Source of the DNA: Atrichornis clamosus
Taxonomy: Eukaryota; Chordata; Aves; Passeriformes; Menuridae
DNA length: 64,000 nucleotides
Assembly (NCBI GenBank): GCA_013400975.1
Contig: WBMZ01011577.1
Coordinates: 62,001-126,000 of the forward strand
Direction of reading: 5' to 3'
Below are positions 14,901 through 28,640 of the stretch, piece after piece; positions within the stretch are counted from its first letter, which is position 1, and each line of letters starts with the position of its first letter. The position numbers and the translations under genes are program-made. The notes below the pieces were generated by a model. The model was given only the letters and a program-made list of their open reading frames with translations, was not told the DNA's origin and made no database searches.

Positions 14901-17900
14901 GTCTGTCAGCTTCTCCAGATGGCCTGAATATCTGTCAGATGAATGGTATACATTAGAAATGCCAAACAAAACAAACAAACAAAAAAAGGCAAGGTTTCTT
15001 TTTGGTCACTTCTGAAAATAAAAGGGGAAAAAGTAGACCAGGGGGAGAGAAAGGAGGAAGAAAATTTGAAGAAGACGTTTCTCACTAAAAAGTAACTGTA
15101 CAAAAAGCAACCTTCAGTTCTGGTTTTATTTTCTTTCTGCAGTACCTATATCAAGTCAGATATATGTATTCCTTTTATTTTTCTAAGTGAAAATGCAAAA
15201 TGGGTTTTTACAATGACACGCTCCAATGAAGGGCTCCTTCCTTCTTCAGAGGCTTCCCAGGCTCCTTGTTACAGCAGTACAGACCCCTCTAACTGCTGGC
15301 CAAGGAGGCCCTTATGGTGCCCAGCAGTCTCTTTCACTGCATTCATAGGGTATAACTGTCTGGAGCTGAGGATATACAAAAAATGAATGCATATAAAAGG
15401 CTCTTAAAAAGCCCATGATCAAGGAAAGCCACCATGTGTGTAGTTACCATTTTAAAATGCATTTTGTAGCAGCAAGACTCTGAGGCTGAGTCCAAAGCTA
15501 AATGCCTCATTCACTGCCATCACCACCTCTCTTTATTCATCAAACTGATGATTTTCATCATCAGACTTATCTGAATCATGCACTTAGATTTACCCTATGC
15601 CACAGAAAAGGAAGGAGACTGAAAGGTTTGGCTTTATTTAACAGGCTTTTGGGGGATGCAATGATCAAATGGACTGACAAAAAAACTAAGAATGAGCCAT
15701 TTAGGAATCAGGGGAATGCTGTGCCCTCAACGAGTGAGAGGAAGAGCTGAGTCGGTAAAACAGAACTTTCTAACTATGAACTGTCAGGACAGTTGCAATT
15801 AATTTATGATGTGATGTGAGTTACTTAAGGCACATCAGACTGAAGCCACCGCAGCAGTCTGAGGACTGCCCACCATAGGGATTTGCAAGCTTCCTTTTTT
15901 TGTGCGCTGAGTTTTGCTGATCGGTCTTGGTGTTTATGAATGCAGTCATTTTGCCCACAGCAAAATCTGGTTAATGTCTCTTGGTTTGTTAATCCTTCTG
16001 TATTTATTATTCGAGACTTGCTCATGTCCAGGCTATTCTTGGAGTTATTAATAGTGGTTAATATTTTACCTCTTGGAGCAAGCTGATCGCTGCATGTCAC
16101 AAATCATTTCTTTATCACTTCAAAGATGAGCCCTAGATCTATGCCAAGCCTCTAATGTAATTACTGTCCCTTCCCTGCCGCATCCACCATATGCAGAACC
16201 TGTTATATGCAATTATTTTCAATCACAAGCACCACTCCAGACAGACAAGATCATCTTTCAAGTGTTAAGTGTTACTAAAATACAATCACATATTATGCTC
16301 ACAGCAGGAGTGACAGGAAAGGCAGTCTGGAAGGGACAAGGATTACTCTGGATAGTTTAGTATTGAGGTATCCACTGTCCGACCTCCTGGTTTGTAGTTT
16401 TGCAATTTGTAGGTCTTGGCAGCTCCTCACTTAGTTGCATAGGCTGGCTTTAGATCACTTTTTTTGAAGGTATCCATCATTCTGCATGGACCATGCAAAG
16501 AGCCTAGGGGCTAACTGGGACCCTGTCAAATATTGAAGCCACGCACTTAATTCCAGCTTTGGATTGCCAAGGCTGGTTGTGTGCAGTCAGTCCTGCATCT
16601 CTCTCCCTGTGTGTTGCTAGCACACGGAGCCAGGCACAGCATTCACAATAGCAGTGTTTCACAGACCAGGGCAAGGAGCCTGTTTCATTCCCAAATATGG
16701 AACCTCTCCAGAAAAGCTGGTCTGTGACAGTGCCAACACCTCCACTGGCGTGTGGTATGTCATCTAAAGCAGCAGCCAAGTGCCACCAGCACCTCCACTT
16801 CTGGCTGGCCCTGTCCCACTGACTGGCTCCCTCACACCTCGAGGCTGCAGCCCCTTTTGTGAAGGTGCCGTTTATGGACCTGCACACTTCCTTCCCCTTT
16901 CAATTTCTTTTAACGATTGTAGTGGATAATGGAAGATGACAGAGGATGGTAATTACAGCACATTGTTGGTTTGGGTTTTTTTTCCTTTTATAAAAAATGT
17001 TATAGGCATCTTAAGCATTTTAAGCAGCTGTAAAGATGGGTGTGGTGTCCTGGTTAGCATAGCTGGCTAAATGCAATTATACTCACAGGGCAGGCCAGAA
17101 TATGGCTCTTGAGCTGAACTAGTAACTACTCTCTACTGAAGCTGCAAAATTAGCTTAATGATTTCCTCTGGGTTTGCAGCCCTTGGATTTGACTTGGGTC
17201 TTTCAATGGAGGCTGCAGCTGTTCAGCGGGATCTACATCCTCTGTGATTAAATAAATTGGCTGTGAGCATGTATGAATTATTAGCAGCAATAGTATGCAG
17301 CCTTTTTGCTTTTGCAGGATCTGAGTCACACAGTCAGTTGCTTACAAGCAGGGGTGGATTGATTAGAAGGGAAGGAAGGACTGAGGTGCTTTTGTCCAAG
17401 TGCTATTAACACCATGGGCTTTGAGGCACCACTCCACACTTTCAGTGCATGAAATAAGGGAGCTGAAATGCTGGTTCCCGACTTCACTGCCCATGCAGAC
17501 CAAGGCAGCATCAGCCTTATTGAAGTCATGTAGAATCCTGCTGAAAGCAATGGGATGTGACACACACATGCTCATACATAAAAAAATACCTCAGGGCAAA
17601 AAGCAAAACTTGTGAAACTTTTTCTTGCTGAGTAGCAGGCTCTAAATCTTTGTGGAAATCCTGTGCTGAATGCAAATCCCTGAGTCTGGCCTGAACCTTG
17701 CCTGCAAGAAGTACTGGAGAACACAAGTGTTTTGTCAATAGACACAAATCCACAACAGGTGCATGCACCCACTACAGGGAAGTGTCTGAAAGTGGATGAA
17801 AGCCAGCTGAAAACCAGTGATATCAAAGGAGATGTCAAAGCAACAGCTTTAAGACCTGTGACCAGTTGGTACTTGTGACAAAACCAGTATTTATAGGCAT

Positions 17901-17926
17901 AAGCGTTTTAGGCAGATGAGAGCATG

Positions 17927-17946
17927 GGAGCATGGATCCATGCTCC
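17927..17946. repeat. Perfect 20-bp palindrome around GGATCC
   Basis: The 10-base arm GGAGCATGGA is followed immediately by its exact reverse complement, so the segment is self-complementary with no spacer. It lies mid-intron with no attached gene or element. Confidence 0.85.
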
Positions 17947-20234
17947 TGGCACTCCCATTGGTCTCTGAAAGGTGCTGTGTTCACTAAATGAACCTTGTAA
18001 GCTTGCCCATGGCTTTATACCTTGTCCTTTGCACATAAACATGCTGCCACTTGTGCTTTGGGGTCATGTGGCAGCACCAGCAGCAGGCAGCGGTTTCCCA
18101 CTTGATCTCGTCATCACAGTCGGCATGGGCTGTGAGCAGAAACGAAGCTGCACTGCTCGATGGCTGGTACTCCGTAAATGAAACCAGCACTGATAAAGCC
18201 CATACCCATGTCAGTGGGGTAGGGAGGCTTTCTGACATAGTTTTCCCTTATTTGGTTTATCTACTTCTAGAAGGCACAACTAATGGTGAGGGACTGGTTG
18301 TTAAGGCAGTGTGGAATGGCTTTAAGGGCAAGCATCCATATGTGAGCTCCTTTGGAGCAATTCAACATTACAGTATATTGCATTGCTAAGGAATTTTTGA
18401 CTGAACCCCAGAATTTATTTTCACTGAAAGTGGGCTTTGAACTTACAGATATGTGTGTACAGAAATGGGAAAGAGGGTGTGACAGGGGTTGAAGAAGTGT
18501 TAATATGGGAAGAAATAAGTTGCCAGGGATTGTGATCACTGTATCCAGTGTAGCATCAGGGACAGAAAGAGTGAACAGCTACACATGTTTGGAAAAGGAT
18601 GAGCTGTGTTTGGAGGGTGTCAGTGGAAAGTACTGTGAGCAATATTCGTGGGAAAAAACTCAAACCACAACCTGTTGCTGCAACAAAACCTAAAGAGAGC
18701 TGAAAACAAGTATATTTTGAATGTGATGGCCACTAGACACTCTTGCCACCTGAGGAGAGTAATTGGCAAGGGCTGAGTAAGAGCTTGTTCTGGGTTTGGA
18801 GGAGCAGCATTGTTATGCTAATGTCCTTTCACTTGCCCGCAGTGCTGCTGTTGTGCTCTCCTGGAAGAATTGGGCAGAAGGCTTTCCCAGGACCTGTTTG
18901 TGAAGAAGGGCTGGCTGCTGTTTCATCTGCTCCAATGCAGGCGGCTGCAAGCCTGCCTTCCCTCCTACCCCATGCATACGTCTCCCTGCCCCTCGCAACG
19001 GAGCCCTTTGAGCATTTGCAAGTCTCCCAGGCAGTCTGTTCAAGTACACAAGGTGGTTGAAAACAGCCCAGCTGGGACAGTTCACTTTGGGCCTGGCACC
19101 GGGTGCATCCAGGCACCATGGTCAGTGTGGGAAGGGATCAGAACCACTGCAGGACTGGCTGGGGTTGCAATGGTCCACTGGTCTGTGAGGCTGTTTCTGG
19201 CATCTAGGTGCTCTTCCTCCTTTCCCCAGCTATTCTCATCACCAGTGGTGATGTTCCTCCTTGTCCCGCATGATCCTGCCCATTCCTAGCACTTCAGCCG
19301 TGCTGTCAGTGTGTCACAACACCTTTCTTGCTTTAACAGTTCAAGAGAGAATGAGCAGGGGGTTTTTTTAGTCTTAGGCTGTCTTTAGCAAAAGTAGACC
19401 CAGTTTTGGCCTAAATTCTCTTGTCTGAGAAACATCCTTTCTGAGAATTTAATTAGAAGTGATTCTCATTTACATGGATTCTACCTGCTGCCCTCAGCTC
19501 TACGGGCTTCCCTAGGGGAAAAAATCAAGTGATACTGTGAAAGTTATTAGTGAGGACATTAGAAGCACCATATCCAGATGAAGCAAAGTTCTGAATATAC
19601 TTAGCATCCGTGTGTCCTTAATTGCTTTTCTCCTGTTACAGCTTTTGGGTGAATGCACCATCTGAGAGAGGGCTGCCTCAGGGATTTCTTTTTCATTATG
19701 TGATGTAGATATGGAGACAGGAACACGCAATGACTGCTCAACAGGGGAAGGAAGAAGTAGACTTGAGCAGCAAGAGGAAATTTGAACTTCGTGGAAGAAA
19801 ATCTGAGGAGCTAATACTGGGCTTAAACAGGGGCAGGTGTGCTTAGAGGAGCAGAAGAGAAGCTGCTCAGCTACTTTGCTAACAGCCAAGACGCTAAGAT
19901 CATTAACCATCTTTTGAAGAAGAATGAGACCACTCCTGGACTTCAGTGCCTTGTTCAGGTGTGTCTTTGAGCAAATCAAGGACATAATAAGAGGATTTCC
20001 GTATCTTACAGAAGCATCAGCAATATGAGAAGCTTAAGTATCTTGAGAATGGAGACAGTAGAAATGCACGGCAAGCTCCAGGCCCTGAGCCATAATTGCT
20101 CTCAGGACTCCTGTTAGACTGGTGTGATGTTCACAGTGTCACAACACCCAGGGCTTTTCTGCGCTGGGAGCATGGCAGCAGAAGGGCCTTGCCAGGGAGC
20201 ACATGCTCCTTGTTGTCAAGAGAGGAGGAGCAAG

Positions 20235-20325
20235 GTGATGTGAGGAAAAGAGACATGCCCAAAGTCAGCAAGTGACCGCTGTAGGGCTTGAAACCTTGTG
20301 CTCTACCTAGCAGGTAAGAGGCACC
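20235..20325 (-). mobile_element. Possible MIR-like SINE remnant
   Basis: Read on the + strand, the segment has the landmarks of a reversed MIR core and tRNA head: ATGCCCAAAGTCAGCAAGTGACC, then GGGCTTGAAACC, then GTGCTCTACC. Ancient MIR-family copies do occur in amniote genomes. The match is short and diverged, so this is a tentative call by eye. Confidence 0.35.
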
Positions 20326-21269
20326 ACTGCACACCTTAGGAGGACTTGCTTGTCTTTACAGCCCGTGAAGTGTCAGGTGCTCCTAACCCTTTATCTGCAT
20401 AGTGATTTGTTTCCAATCTCATAAATAAGATCTGACACAAAGGAGGTAACATTTAAATGTTGTAACATACATTGAAATGTTCTCTGTAGGTTGTCTGTAT
20501 AAGATGCTTTGCCAGCTACTCTTGCTTTTTGGCAGCTGCTGCAGTGACAGCTGGGAATGCAATATGATAAAAATGCCACTTCTGCAAAATAGTCATGGTG
20601 CATGGGTGCATTGCTGATTCCCAACAAGGTCTTGTGAAGGGACAGAATTTGCCAAAACACATCTGCTTGGGGCAGCATGAGGGGTGGAGAAAGCAAAGCA
20701 TCTTGTGAATATTAAGCCAAGTATGATAAAACGTAAATGGCTCAAAATCTCAGTTGTTGCGGCTGAATGAATTAAGAAAACTTTGTGGAGTGTGTACTTG
20801 TGGTATGAATTGATCGAGTGCTATGAAACCATTATTCCCTTGCTTTTGAAAGAGTGAAAAACAAAGGAAAATGGCAACAGATAGCACAACTGTCAGTTTT
20901 CCTTATAGAACCTTGATAGACCCTGGCTGATTGTTGCTTTAATTAGTCAGAAGCAATCAGCTTGTAAATGCTGTGATTAACACAGCTTCTATTTAACCAC
21001 ATGTGTTATATTTAGCAGTTCTGCAGAATAGAAGAGGAGTCTAAAGACTTTCACATAAAAACTCCAGAAGTTGAGCATGGCTGCTGGTACTGAACTGCTC
21101 AGACTGGCTCCAGCCCACAGATCAGCTCTGAAACAGTGCAGCAGAATGCAGCAGTAGAAGTCCAAATGGTTTTCATCTGTTTTTAGGGGAAGAAGAGACA
21201 TTTTTATTCCTCTGGGATTCCTGAATGGCAGTTTAACACTTTGATCCCCAAGTAGCAGCCTGTGTTTAA

Positions 21270-21485
<216 letters not shown>

Positions 21486-21630
21486 TAGGACATAAGTGCA
21501 GGCTGGGGGAAGCAACCTACCTGTGTGTGGTAGGCTATTCATATAGTGTAATTCTGGTACGGTGCTGAGGCAGGGAATTTCAGATAGATTTCTGGAAATA
21601 TTTTCCAGAAGAACATTATAAAAGAAAATT

Positions 21631-21659
21631 TATGTATATATGTATGTATGTATGTATAT
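21631..21659 (+). repeat. TATG microsatellite
   Basis: A run of TATG/TATA units starting about 210 bases after the penultimate LHFPL6 exon. It probably varies in length between individuals. Confidence 0.8.
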
Positions 21660-24600
21660 TTTTAAGAAATAAATCAGATTTAATAGTCTTGCAATATGGG
21701 AGCTAACACTCCTGGAGATCATGACGGGGTAGACAGAGGCATCTCATCACAGCGCAGGTCAGGGTTATTCTCAATGAGTGCAATGGACTATCTTTGAATT
21801 CTGGGATGCTTATGAACTTCGAACCCAAGTCTAGAGTGTAATTTTTTTTTTTTATTACTCACATACTTGGGAAGCTGACAAATAACACTTGCTTCCTATG
21901 TCAACCTTCTCCCAAACAAGCTACTGGGCTTACTGTTGATGACTGCACTGCACCCGGAATGAGAGCCAGGGATGCAGCCGAAGCATGCTCATACCCATGC
22001 CCCCTCTGGAGAGGGCTCTAGAAAACTAGGGCACAGCAGTGACCTAAGGATTAAGGAATGTGAGTGATCAGGATCTGATGTCTGAATGCACATCCAGGTT
22101 CTTGTTTAGCTGGAAGGATCGATGCAATTGCTGATACCCTCATCTGTATATATGTTCTCTCTGATCCCGTGTCACTTGAGGAAGAGGGAGATCTGCAACC
22201 CTCCTGAAGGAGCAGGAGAGACTTAGCACCTTGACCTGCCACAGACTTGAGAGCTTCCACTCCCAAGCACATTGAGCTCCCCATTTCCAGCCCCTGCAAG
22301 CTAAACTTCAGTTAATCTTAGAAATTCTTTCCATAGCTCCATGTGCAGGACTTATGCAGGGCCTCACAGTAATCCCAGTGCAAGGAGCAGTGGACAAAAA
22401 TGGTCTCCTAAAGTTAAAGGCAAACCTGCTGCATTATCTCTTGATTTTACACTGATGTTTCTGTCAGATTTCAGGAGCAAGGAGATTTCTTTTCATCTCA
22501 GAGGTGATTCTAGTCAAGATATTCAAATGAATTGAGGTTGAAAGATAAAAAAATATTGCTTTGGGAGATATGCTCCAGGCCACGCTCCCCTACAGAATTC
22601 CTGTGGTCTTTTAAATGCATTTGATCTGGCAGGGGACCAGAATTTCTCATAACCGATATCAGCACCTATCAGTACAGTGCCACTGATGTCTTATCAGCAA
22701 GCACCTATGGTGTTGCTCAAGGGATGTGTAATGTGCTCTATAAGTTTTACCTTGTTATTCTGAACTCTAATATCCTTCTGTGCTATTGATATTAAATTTT
22801 CTTTTCAGTGAAGTACAAAAAGTTCCAGCAAGTTTTTTATTCACCTAATAATTGAAAGATTTAAACACAAAGGAGAGAGACTGCAAGGTGAACAGAAATA
22901 TATAGTTAACTAGCAGAAAAAAAATATTCCAGAACTGAGATTCCCAACTCCATGGAAATGTGTCTCAAAGGATGTAGCAGAAAGACTAGGCAAAACTCTG
23001 TGGTAACTATTGCAGGGAAGATTCAGGTTCGTTGCTGCCCATGGTCAATCCTTTGCAGAAGCCTGAAGTAGTTCTTAGCCAGCCCATTGAGCAGCGCTCC
23101 CTTTGAAAGGCCAGCTAGCACCTCACTGGTGCACACTGGTTCCTGCTCTTCCATGCCAAGCATGTGAGCAGCTCTGCTCCTGTGATTCCAGCTTGTGCTC
23201 CCTGTATGCTCCCAGGTGCAGAAGAATGTTACCTTCCAGGTTGTTTCTCTGCAAAGTCACAGAAGGTTGGAGTTGCGCCAGTGCGAGCTCTTTGCGGACA
23301 GCACTCGGGCAGTTACAAACTGTGACCTTAAACACTGTCATGTCCACAGCCAGAGCAGAGTCTCCGAGACCACCTTCACTGTCTCAGTCTCGACTCATGA
23401 GTCAGATATTTGCATAAATTGAGTCACTCTGCCATTAAAGTCAGTGAAGAAACCCATGTGAAAAATTTCAGCTGGCAGCTTTCCTTCCAGGTAGCATCAG
23501 GACCGTGAGCAGTCTCGCATTAACTGTGAAGATGTGTTCTTACTGTGTTTTCTGCACCCTGAGCACACAGGGCACGTGTTGTACATGCCTAGACTTGACA
23601 GCAGAGCTGGTCTCACTGATCTGCTGCAATTGTCTGTTAATACGTTAATTAGCAGATCATAATGAGAGCTGAAATTTACTGCAGTGATTTCTGGTAGGCA
23701 GCTCTGCCGTTAAACATCTCTTCCTCACACACTGGCAGTGAACTTAAATGCTTGGCTATGATTTTTTTTACTTAATGTCAGTGTCTGGTTGATGATGTGT
23801 TATCAAAATCAAAGAAGAGGTACTGTCCGAGGGCCATTTAATAACCACACTACATGTCTTTCATAAATACCTCAAGGTTGGTGATAACCCCAACCCTATA
23901 GTCTTTTCTGAATTATTAGAGACTGGCATAGTCATTATAGCCTACAGGCCAGAAATGATGTTTCAAAGACTTAATCTAAGTCTCAAGACAAATTTAAGTA
24001 ATTATTGCTTTCATTTGAATATTTAATTTGATTAAGCTGCAATGATATGCTTTCTATTCCTGAGCCTGAGAAATGAGTTGTCTGAACAACCACACTGCAT
24101 TCAAAATCTGCCCTCAGAAAATCCGAGCTGCCATGAGCCCTGCACTGGTTTGCTAATGGGAGAAAAGGTGACGATGGGAGTGCTGGTCCTGCACCTCCTG
24201 CTGCTGTGGGTGCTAGCGAGGATGACACGGGGAGGTTCCTCTCAAAGGAGAGGGGTTTCAAAGGAATGCTGATCAGCAGACAGCATTCAGCATCCTCTTC
24301 CAGGATGGCAGAGCAACTGCTGCAGCCTGGGCTGCAGGGAACATGTGCGTGCAGCTAGGAAAGGAGGGTTAAAGCTCACCAGGTTTGACCACAGAGCCAG
24401 CAAAAGTGGGGCTTCAGTGCTGATATTTGTTATAGACTTACAAAAAGTGAGGGGGAAAAATGGTTGAGGTTGAAGGTAGAAAATGTATCAGGAGCTGCAA
24501 TCTACATTATAGGAGGACGAAGAAGAACAAGAGGCAGGTGCAGTTGAGGGACTGCAAGAACTCTCTTGAGAAGCAGCTGAATTGTGCACTGTGAAATGTA

Positions 24601-27029
24601 ATGTCAACCAGAAATATACTAGAATTAGCAATTAAATCAAACTTTTCCTTAACCGAAACATGACAAATCCCTGCCCCCATAACATGCTCATAACTAGAGA
24701 GAATAAAAAAATAGCAATGTTAAGAACCCTAAAAAAAGTCTAATCTTTAGTGAGTGTACTAGATAAGAAATGCTTTTCCATGTTTTCAGGCAGTCTGAAA
24801 AGGCATTAGATTAATAGGGGCTCCAAATAGTGCTGAGATAGCCCACATTGTGAAGAGGGGACCCCTCTCTCCATCCCTGCCAAACACACATATTTCTGTG
24901 TATATTCCAAAGCAATATTTTAAAGGGTTGCAGGAAAAATAACCATGCCTTTAATTTATGTATAAGTGGATTTGAGTATTCTCTTCTAGAAAACCTGAGC
25001 TGACATTGTGAAATGCCCAGCAGTTTACTGCTCTCTTTAAAAATGGATATTTATTTGGTTTTTATTAAGTGAGCTATGTCCAAAGGGTTTACTTAAGCAT
25101 TTATGTATTTAATTGGGCTAATTTTTTTCAATCAAATAAAAGTGGTTGTACAGCTCCATGTCTGACAAAGAGGAGTTATTCTTCAAATGATGATACCCTG
25201 CCAAGGACAACTCCATTTGTTGATTAAATTACATTCAATAGATGAGCTGTTTTGCTAATGGGGCTGGGGAATAACCTCCATAATACACAGACAGAGACTG
25301 GTGTGCCTGTAGAGGGTCTGCTCCCTGCTCTTCTCTAGAAATATGGTTTTGCCCTCATGAAAAGAAGCAGATACGTTAGGCCTTTGACAAATGACCTCTT
25401 GCAAATCTGGTTGAGAGGTTTAGGCCATGATAGGTCTCTGTTGTTTTCCTCTACTTGTAATTCCCAGCTTCCTAGCAGTCAGCGTGACCTATATGAGAGG
25501 GTCTTGGAGCCCTGCTCTATATTGTGGCATCCCGTCACAGGTCACAGATGGAGCAGAGTTCCCACTGAAACACTAGATTATGAATGGGAGAAATCTTCTT
25601 CCACTGTTTTTAGGGTATTAACTCCTAGAAATAGGGCTATATAAATTAATGGGGGAAAAAAAGTTAGATGCTTATGTTTTAAACCAGCATGATTGCTTGC
25701 TTATTTACTTAGTCAAAGTCCTTAGTCTAATTTGGCAACAGGCTAATGCCTGAGGTGGAGACTGGAGTAGTAAATGAGCGGTGCTTGAAGGGACTGCCTT
25801 TCACTGAGGATGGATCAAAATCATCTTAATCTCTTGTCACCATGCAAACTGTTACTGTTATGTTGCATTAGTCACACCCCGAGTTGCCAGTGGGCCCAGT
25901 TAGGGCAGCACTGACGTGGCACAGCAGCAGAGCTGCCGTCTGAAGGGTGTGAAAATGAATCAGATCTACAAAATCCCCTGGTCTGCAAAAGGAATTAGCA
26001 GGCAATTTCCCAAAAGTGACCATCATTATGGCATATCATATAGCACACATTCAATTTTGCTGAGCTAGAGGCACTAATACTATTCATAGTTTTCATTTCT
26101 AAATGGAGCACACAAGAATAACAGATGAAAAATGAGTGTTTTATCAGGAAATGCATTTATGTGAGGGACTCTGCATTAAGGTGAGAGTATGCTAAAGTGA
26201 AGCCTACACTAGACATTTGCAAAAGGTTCCGCATTCTGCAAATTTAAACCATGTGAAGAAATCTTCTGAACTTGCATGCCTGTTTTGAAGGGGCAATGTG
26301 ATTGTATACGTGTAAATACATTTGCATCAGTTTTGAATGCCTGAAATCAATGTGAGACTTCATTTTAGGCCATTGATTTCCCTGGTTGTGCATGTGGAAA
26401 CTGCTCACTTTTACATGCTGATTTCTGTTGTGATGGGCACAGAGGCAGCCAAATTCCACAGAAGGTCCCGGAGAGGTCAGGGCATGCTCAATTTGACTCA
26501 CAAAATTGAGCCTCAGTTGGCATCTGGTGAAACAGCACTACAACACCAATACCTAAGAACCCAAACTGCAAAATGTTTGTCTAGTGTAATATTCACTTAT
26601 TGAAACATAGACCACCCACGTCATCGTGAGCCATCAGCTGCTACTTCCCAACCACCAGATGCATGAAGTGATATTAGGTACTTACCTTATTAACCTGAAA
26701 GAAGGAAGGCACTAAATTTAAGACAAACTCCTTAAGCTGAACTGCTTGGAAAATAATTTTTCTTTCTTTTAGGAAATATGGTATGTTTGGGTAATCAGTA
26801 CTTAGCTTGGATGATCAATGCTCCAGAATTTTGTATTATCCAACCCATTTTTGTGAGACATTACTTTGTATGTCATACACTTCCTACCTAGGACCTACTG
26901 GCTTTTATTCTGCTAGGTGATCTTTGTGCTCAGAAACATTACACAAACATGGCTTGGTGGTTTTTATATGTGACTACCTCCAGAGTTCATCTTTGAGGTT
27001 TGTGATGCTTTTCTTTGCTATTGCCAAAG

Positions 27030-27205
27030 CGCAGTTTGGCATTGGTGCAAGTTGCCCAGAGAAATTGTGGATGCCCTGTTCCTGGAAATGTTCAAGGCCA
27101 GGTTGGGTAGTCTAGTGAAAGGTATCCCTGCCCATGGCAAGGGGGTTGATACTAGATGATCTTCAAGGGCTTTTCTAACCCAAACCAATCATATGATTCT
27201 TTTGA
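27030..27205 (+). mobile_element. CR1 LINE, truncated 3' end
   Basis: The segment carries the diagnostic order of an avian CR1 3' end: GTTGCCCAGAGAAATTGTGG, TGCCCATGGCAAGGGGGTTG, ACTAGATGATCTTCAAGGGC, and a terminal TTCTAACCC followed by a degenerate ATTCT tail. CR1 is the main LINE of birds and usually lands as a 5'-truncated stub, as here (about 175 bases). It lies in the sense direction in the last LHFPL6 intron. No ORF survives. Confidence 0.85.
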
Positions 27206-28369
27206 CTAAAGGCGGTGAAAATCACAGGTCTGGAGCATGAAGGACTCGCATGACTCAGGTGTGGACACTGGCACACCATGTCCTGCCTACCCACCTGGCA
27301 GCTGCTACCGCAGCCTGCCCGAGATGCCTTCTCTCCTTCTTTGAGTTCACGTCATCCTTGCAAGACTGGGAACAGCCTCATGTCCTGTGTTGCTTGCAAA
27401 TCCTTCTAGATCCTCTCCATCTGTTTCACTTTCTCTGGCTGTCATGCCCTATTGGTACCTGTCACGGTCAGACACATCCTGGATCTGGGGGCCCAGCTGC
27501 AGCAGCAGGAAAGCAGGTAGCTCCAAACACACAGCTTTGCTTACCATCTGTGGCAGTCTTTCTATTTGTGAACTGCTGTGAAAGGGCTCACCTGGCTAAA
27601 GTGGCTGCCTCGAGAGCAACTTAAAAGCCTGTCTCCCATCCTGAACCAAACAAGCAGCTGAATTGGCCTCAAGAGCTCTCAGAAACTTCTCTGTTGAGGG
27701 ATATTTGCTTCCAAATATCATTATTATTAAGGTTCCCCTTTGCTTCTTTTAGAGAGCTTGAGATATCTTAAAGAAAACTGTTAAGTTGATAATTACTTTG
27801 CTGTAGAAGTGTTAGAGTAAATGATCTTTAAAGCACTTTCAAAGCAAACAGTGCAGTTACTAAAACAACATAAAACCCCCACAGAAGGCAGTGGATATAA
27901 AAAATGCTTTGTCAACTAGTTAATTTGTCTTATGTGGCATCATTTCAGCATCTGGATGAGTGTTGACATATAGTGCCAAAACAATCAAGAAAAGGATTCA
28001 GAGGGAAGGACAATTTGTTAGAATCCTATTAAAGCCAAAAGATTCAAAGGTGTGTTTTCCTCTGAGCAGTCTATCTGAAAAAGGCATTTTTCTTGTTTGC
28101 AGATCCTCTGCAAACAGCTCAGAGATTTCACCCGTTCATTTTTTGTCTGGGGCTGAGCACAATCCTTACAAATATACCTGAAGTGCAGCTGCTGAATTCT
28201 TAGATAAATGAGTGAGTAAACTATGTGCTAGTAAAGACAGTTTTCCATCAAGAAACATTTCCTCTTTAATGCTACCCAGATAGCTTCCATTCTTAAATAT
28301 CCATAAGCCTTTGGTGACTATATCAAGGTCCGCAAATATTCTGTCTAACATAAGACTGTTTACAAGAGC

Positions 28370-28640
28370 ATGTCATGACAGGACAAGAGGGAATGACTTC
28401 AAAGTGAAAGAAAGTAGGTTTAGGTTAGGAAGAAATTCTTTGCTGTGAGGGTAGTGAGCCATAGGAACAGGGTGCCCTGAGAAGTTGTGGATGCCCCATC
28501 CCTGGGAAGTGTTCATTGCTGGGTTGGATGGTCTGAGCAACCTGGTCTAGTGGAAGGTGTCCATGTTCACAGCAGGGGGGGTAGAACTAGATGATCTTTA
28601 AGGTCCCTTCCAACCCAGTCCATTCTCTCATTCTACGATA
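28370..28640 (+). mobile_element. CR1 LINE, truncated 3' end
   Basis: About 270 bases of CR1 3' sequence. The landmarks are GACAGGACAAGAGGGAATGA at the 5' edge, GAAGAAATTCTTTGCTGTGA, GAGAAGTTGTGGATGCCCCA, AGAACTAGATGATCTTTAAG and CCCTTCCAACCCA, ending in a CATTCT-type tail. It is in the sense orientation, 1.2 kb after the previous copy and less diverged than it. It is 5'-truncated and non-coding. Confidence 0.93.

Noticed and set aside
19512..19985. 157-codon frame on the - strand
   Set aside because: No domain, no splice borders of note, no codon pattern and no recognised relatives. I could not link it to a retroelement.
21590..21610. TTCTGGAA and TTCCAGAA inverted repeat resembling a heat-shock element
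   Set aside because: The spacing between the half-sites does not fit the continuous 5-bp nGAAn phasing of heat-shock elements; it is a short inverted repeat only.
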